A DNA stretch of 64,000 bases. Source: Lathyrus oleraceus (Eukaryota > Streptophyta > Magnoliopsida > Fabales > Fabaceae). The notes under the pieces are model-generated. The model was not told the origin of the DNA, did no database searches, and saw only the letters and a program-made list of their open reading frames with translations. How positions within the stretch are numbered: the first letter of the stretch is position 1; each line of letters starts with the position of its first letter. The position numbers were made by a program, and so were the translations under genes. The stretch covers positions 362,024,377-362,088,376 of the forward strand of contig NC_066583.1 in assembly GCF_024323335.1 (NCBI RefSeq). Direction: 5' to 3'. Below, piece after piece: positions 58,865-64,000 of the stretch.

Positions 58865-60370
58865 ATGGAGCATTTACAGCAAGAGAACAAAGAGTTGAAT
58901 GATGAAATCGCCAGGTTAACAACATTGACGGAGTCTGTCATTGCTGCACAAAACCAATCTTTGCCAACTCCTGCAACTCCTCCCCAGAGGACTATTATTT
59001 CTGAGGTGACTACCTCAACTGTTCCCGTTGTTGCCAGCCAATCCAATCCTTCCATGCCTGCTGGATTCCCTTGGGGAATGCCTTCCAACTTTATGGTTGA
59101 AGGGTATGCACCCACCTTTGTCTCTCTGCCGGCATCTAGCCTGGTCATGTCAGTGCCGCCTCTAGTTATTCACACTTTGCCTCGTGTTGAGGAAATCATC
59201 TACCATTCTGAGCCATCTCAGGGTCCAAACGTCTATGAGAAAATGGCTGAAATGAAGGATCAGTTCCTTGAGCTGCATAAAGAGTTGAAGACTTTGAGAG
59301 TATAGGAATTTTTTGGGAAGAGTGTTGATGAGCTCTGCCTGGTACCTAATGTGAAAATCCTAATGAAGTTCAAAGTCCCTGACTTTGAAAAGTATAAGGG
59401 GAACACTTGTCCATTGAGCCACCTTGTTATGTACGCCAAAAAGATGTCTACTCAAATTGATACTGATCAGTTACTAATTCACTACTTCCAAGATAGTTTG
59501 AGTGATGTTGCTTTGAGATGGTATATGGGGTTAGACAGTGCAAGCATCCATACTTTCAATGACTTGGGTGAAGCCTTTGTTAAGTAGTACAAGTACAACG
59601 TGGACATGGCGCCTGATAGAGACCAGCCTAGGTCTATGTCTCAGAAGGATAAAGAGGCATTTAAAGTGTATCTCAGAGATGGAGGGAGTTGGCTTCCCAG
59701 ATTAGTCCACCTCTTGAGTAGAAAGAGATGACGAAGATCTTCTTGAAGACGTTGAGTTCGTTTTACTACAAACATATGATTTCCAGTGACCCCAATAACT
59801 TTACTGAAATGGTAAATATGGGGATTAGGTTAGAAGAAGGAGTCCGTAAGGAACGTCTGTCTAAAGAAGAAGCATCGTCTAGCAAGAAGTATGGTGGTAG
59901 TTTCTCTAAGAGGAAGGAGGGGGAAACTAATTCAGTAACTGTGCGGAGGCAGAGGATGCCTCATATCAGAAAGATTTCTCAACCTCGTCAACATCAACAT
60001 CAAGTTTCTTCAGTGATTCTAGTTTTTTCAAATAATTCCAACAATTAATCTGTTCCAATTCAACAACAACAACAACCGCAACAAATAACCAACTACAACA
60101 ACAACAATAATAACCAGCAAAGCTTTGAGAGGAAGAAGGTCTTCTTTGACCCTATTCCTATGTCATACGAATAATTGTATCCATCCTTGGTTATCAAGAA
60201 ATTCATTCAACCCAGAAATCCTCCGCAGATTCCTGAGCCACTTCCATGGTGGTTTAAACCTGAACTTCGTTGTGCTTTTCACCAGGAAGCCCCTGGCCAC
60301 GATATAGAAAACTGCTATCCGTTTAAGTATGAAGTACAAAATCTCGTGAAGAGTGGGATGGTGTCCTTTG
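58865..60370 (+). pseudogene. Ogre E gag, cut by the inverted LTR fragment
   Basis: ATG at 58865 (MEHLQQENKELNDEIARL). Stop at 59303-59305, capsid resumes 59351-59587 (VPDFEKYKGNTCPLSHLVMY, LRWYMGLDSASIHTF), then a stop and a frameshift near 59590-59700; 59728-60048 holds SNNFTEMVNMGIRLEEG-like sequence. Next come a Gln/Asn-rich part and a zinc-knuckle-like CAFHQEAPGHDIENC near 60275. Homology to D ends at about 60370 (SGMVSFG), where LTR G begins. Confidence 0.85.
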
Positions 60371-63300
60371 GATTTTTAAAAGTTTAAGTCAAGTATTGTT
60401 AAGTTCATTTACAAGTTGATTTAAGAAAATAAGATTCAAAATGCAATGGCATAAGGCCAAAGTTTCTACCTTTTGCAAAAGTGGTCTAAGGTTAGAACAA
60501 AAGTAGTTCACACAAAGAAGGTTTTGAAAATGGAGGAAGAGATTTTGAAATTAAAGAAATGGGGAGAAGATGAAGAGACTACCCTAGATACAAGAAACTT
60601 AAAAGTTTAAAGTTGAAAAGATCTGACCAAATGGGAGCAATCCAATAGACAAGTATGTCAATAGAAACCTAGAATTCCCTTGGACTTTTTTAAATCAAGC
60701 AACACTCAAATACACAATTATATCAATCTCGAAGAGCAAAGGCATCAAATAAAGATGGCCTCATCCAAGCTTATCCAGTTCAATGATATTCTTCAAAATA
60801 GCCTATGTAGCAGATGAAATCCACAAGTCACAGGTTCAACATAACAGCTCAACAATGATCAATGTTATAGATGAATCTGGAGTTGAATGATGTATCAGAG
60901 GAATTCAAACTTGCAAGTTCTTGGTTCTTCAACAAATTGGCATTGGCCAAGTCCATTAGCAAAGGAATGTTGCCTAAGTTCTAAGTCCAATTGGGGGAGA
61001 TCAAAACAACAGTCCACTCAAATTGTCTTTTAGGATTTTTGTTATTATTATGTGCATTAGTGGTCAAAGACCAATCAAACAAACAAAGCAACAAAGTATA
61101 TCACACAATATGGTCTAAGTGGACAAAGTGAAGATGGCATAAACATAAACAATTAGAATGATATGTACAATGACAAATGATAATAAAAATAAATTGCATT
61201 AAAAGTAAAAGCTTGAAAGTAAAGGTTAATGGTTAGTAAGTTAATAGTTAGTTTTGTTTGCTTTTTTGATTTCAAGACATTCTTTGGAGAACACTCAACC
61301 CACTTGCCACAAGCATGGATCCTTGAACCAAAACATCTTCCAAAGGAAGGAAAGAAGGCCAAGATTCCACACAATACCATGGAAGAGGGGAGACTTACAA
61401 TCTCACTAACTAGAATGCTTATGCCTTTGTGTCATAAATTTAGCGCTATGTTAAGCAATCGTAATTGGACTTATGTAGAAGTCACAACTATTTGAGGCCA
61501 GACAATAAACTTTTGGTGTTAATTCATATTGGAGACATAGTATTAAGAACTATGCTCATTAAACATACCACACACAAAAAACTATGCAAAGGTGTGGCCT
61601 AATCTCATCCATACTCATGTTAATCTTTCAATCAACTAGCATTTGGACTTTGAGATGTCATTGGTCAATTGAAATGAATGGATGAAGAAGGGGAATTAGA
61701 TGAAGAGGGAAAGGGATGAATGAGATCACAAATTGGTCAAAGGAGGACTTTTACCAAATTAATATTATTCATTCATTTTGGGAGATGGAATGTGCATTCC
61801 ATCAATCCCCTAAATCCAATAATATTAACTTGACAAAGTCAAATCAACCTTTACCAAGGCCCAACAACAAAAGAGAAACTTAAATAAGTCAATCCAAATG
61901 GTCAACACAATTAAAATGATATTTATTCAATTAAAAAATATTAAAATAATGCATTAAAATCAAATATGTTTTGTCCAAATCCTAAAATCACATCAAAACA
62001 CCAAATAAATGGCCATGTGATTTATCATAGGTCAAACAAGGTCAAAGGACATTGGATAAAAAATTTCATAATTTTTGGACACTTAAAAATATTTTTAAAC
62101 AATTAAAAATAAGTGAAAAATCAATTAATTCATGAAAAATATTAATAATGATCCAAAAAATAATTTTAATTCAGAATATGAAAGAGAAAAATATTTGAAT
62201 TTTTTTGGTGAAAGTCCCATATTTTTTGGATCAATATTGAATTTAATATGAATTATTGAATAAAATGGATTTAAATGAAAAATCAGAAAATGCAAAAATA
62301 CGTGGACCATCAGATCTCCCTCATTAATTGAGGTGGCAGATCTGATAATCCATAGTGCGCATTCCACCAAGGCATTAGTCAACTGCGTGGCAAACTTGTT
62401 AATCACAATGCACTACCAAGATTAGAACATAGGAATTGGATCACACGGTCTAGACCTCAACCACATCATCACCTGAGCCAGAGCTCCGGTTGTCTTCTCC
62501 GGCAAGCCTCGCCGGACTGGTCATCATCAACCATCACCAAAATTTCAAACAGGGACATGATTTTATAGAGAAAACATCACTGAGCACGAATATCACCTCC
62601 ATTTCTTCCAATTCCAACTATATTAAGAGATATGTGGAATTTAAAAATGAGGCTCATGATCTGAGTTGCTTTGATTCATCATCAAAACAAGTCAAACACC
62701 TTGCCTACATCGGTAGGACTTCAGCCAACACAATAACCAAGAGAATTGAGTAAGAAACAAGGAGAATCGAAGAGATCAAATTTTCTGCAAAATACCTTCA
62801 ATGGAGGTCTGAGCTTGCTAGATCTTGATCTGAATCGTGCTTTGCTTCACTCCAATTGCTTGCAGAAGAGGAATGGAATGGCTTAGAATCAAAAGACTCT
62901 TGGAGAATTGAATTCCAAAATAGTGGAGATTCAAGCTCAAATTCAACAGAATTTTTCAGGTTTATCCTCTCAATGTGAAGGGTTTTCTGTGGGGAATCAA
63001 AGCTTACGCAGTGTGTGTCTTGATTATGAGCAATTGAGCTTCAATTTCTAGAGAATTCAAGTGTTAATTGCACACTCCATTCAAGTTTCCAAAATTGGCA
63101 AAGTGAGGTAAGCAACTGCATAGGCACGCCTAGGCCCATCAAATGATTCCTATAAGTCCAAATTTGAAGTTCAGACATGTTGAAGCAAGCTTGGAATGCA
63201 AGGCAATTAAACATTGATACTTGAAGTTGGATCCATGACACATGATACCAGCCTATTTAAGCCATGCGCAGCCTATGCATTTCTCATCCAAAATGCATGA

Positions 63301-63575
63301 CCTTTAGCTCTTTGGAAAGGTGAGATCAAGAGGAACAAGTTTTATGTTGAACACTTTTTCATTTGGAGCTTGGAACATGGAGATATTTGAGGTGGATGTT
63401 TGGAAAATTTTGACATATAAAAAAATTTCTAGGTGTCAAGCCATATGTCTCAATATTCCACTTTCCTTAACTTTTTATGGGAGCTTCAAATGAGAAAAGT
63501 GTCTTCATCAAAGTTGTAGCTCTCTCAAACAAATTCAAAATGGTCAAAGATTTCATGTTATTTGGATTTCAAAGT
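60371..63575 (-). repeat. Inverted Ogre LTR fragment G inside element E
   Basis: About 3.2 kb aligning in reverse with LTR F from roughly its position 1,000 to 4,200. Both LTR ends are missing. It contains the conserved block (61434-61505) and the antisense frame (62490-62753). It occupies the exact place of protease, RT and RNase H of Ogre E. There is no target duplication or LTR terminus, so it did not arrive by ordinary integration. Confidence 0.85.
62490..62753 (+). other. Antisense ORF inside LTR fragment G (87 aa)
   Basis: Counterpart of 41394-41771: STNITSISSNSNYIKRY ... KHLAYIGRTSA, antisense to the LTR. Divergent but open. Confidence 0.3.
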
Positions 63576-64000
63576 TGAGGGTTCCTTTGGTACTCATTCC
63601 AATGGACATGTTATGGCTAAGAAGATGTTGAGAGCAGGTTACTATTGGCTGACAATGGAATCTAATTGTTGCAAGTTTGTGAACAAAGGCCACAAGTGTC
63701 AAATTTATGCAGATAAGATTCATGTTCCTCCGACAATGTTAAATGTCATTTCCTCTCCATGGCCCTTCTCCATGTGGGGAATTAATATGATTGGTATGAT
63801 TGAGCCTAAAGCTTCAAACGAATATCATTTCATTTTGGTGGCTATTGACTACTTCACAAAGTGGTTTGAAGCGGCATCGTATGCAAATGTAACCAAGAAA
63901 GTTGTTGTAAGGTTTATATGGAATCAGATTATATGCCGTTATGGTGTTCCGAGTAAGATCATTACTGATAATGGATAGAACTTGAATAATGATATGGTGG
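63576..64000 (+). pseudogene. Ogre E integrase, 5'-truncated and running off the window
   Basis: Begins inside the zinc-finger region (GSFGTHSNGHVMAKKMLRAG), with NKGHKC where the usual CxxC has Cys first, then DDE core Asp in MWGINMIG replaced by Asn, VAIDYFTKWFEAA, and Asp of IITDNG before a stop at 63976-63978. The sequence continues in frame to the window edge. The N-terminal end is cut by LTR fragment G. The first catalytic Asp is missing, so this copy is dead. Confidence 0.85.

Larger units (their letters stand above)
46735..64000 (+). mobile_element. Ogre element E, rearranged, runs off the window
   Basis: 5' LTR 46735-51482, primer site 51492-51509, leader (split by solo LTR F), ORF1 57057-58567, gag 58865-60370, then an inverted LTR fragment G (60371-63575) in place of protease, RT and RNase H, then integrase from 63576 to the window end. 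Order and sequence match Ogre D. The first flanking bases on the left are CCATG (46730-46734), the candidate target duplication; the right end is outside. Confidence 0.85.

Noticed and set aside
60371..63575. LTR fragment G as a normal LTR insertion or as the 3' LTR of Ogre E.
   Set aside because: Orientation is inverted, both LTR termini are absent, there is no target duplication, and integrase sequence follows it.
1..64000. Host protein-coding genes, tRNA or rRNA genes.
   Set aside because: None seen on either strand; all recognisable proteins are retroelement proteins or the antisense gene of element C.

Overview
The window is plant repeat DNA. It is AT-rich, has no recognisable host gene, rRNA, tRNA or CRISPR, and is almost wholly nested LTR retrotransposons. 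Three things point to a legume of tribe Fabeae (pea, vetch, lentil or grass-pea relatives): Ogre-type Ty3/gypsy elements with LTRs near 4.7 kb that start TGTAAGACCC and use an Arg-tRNA-type primer site, an Athila/Cyclops-type element with an Asp-tRNA-type primer site, and SIRE/Maximus- and Angela-like Ty1/copia pieces. The species cannot be named from the sequence alone.

Layout. 1-1162: end of a copia (SIRE/Maximus-like) LTR. 1163-3489: unclassified repeat with recurring short motifs. 3490-18524: one Ogre-type LTR (A), split by a complete minus-strand Athila element (B, 3950-14104; target duplication CCACC). 18525-28668: a 5'-truncated plus-strand Tat-lineage element (C) with protease, RT/RNase H/second RNase H, integrase, then a long antisense gene with a plant mobile domain and candidate introns, then its LTR. 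About 28781-43580: minus-strand Ogre (D) with 5' LTR, primer site, ORF1, gag, protease, a candidate intron and RT-integrase; its 3' LTR is missing. 43581-46734: minus-strand copia 3' remnant. 46735-64000: plus-strand Ogre (E) running off the window. Its leader holds a solo Ogre LTR (F, 51895-56602; target duplication GTTAC), and its protease-RT-RNase H part is replaced by an inverted LTR fragment (G, 60371-63575).

State of the genes. Every retroelement polyprotein is broken by stops or frameshifts, often at positions where a Trp or Gln is expected, which fits decay of methylated cytosines. None looks autonomous.

Most interesting: (1) the antisense plant-mobile-domain gene in element C, with its own TATA box, a pyrimidine-rich leader and three small in-frame GT-AG introns; (2) an antisense reading frame kept in the same place in four separate Ogre LTRs; (3) a block of about 70 bp conserved between otherwise unalignable Ogre LTR types; (4) the inverted LTR swap inside Ogre E, with TCCTTTGG at both breakpoints.
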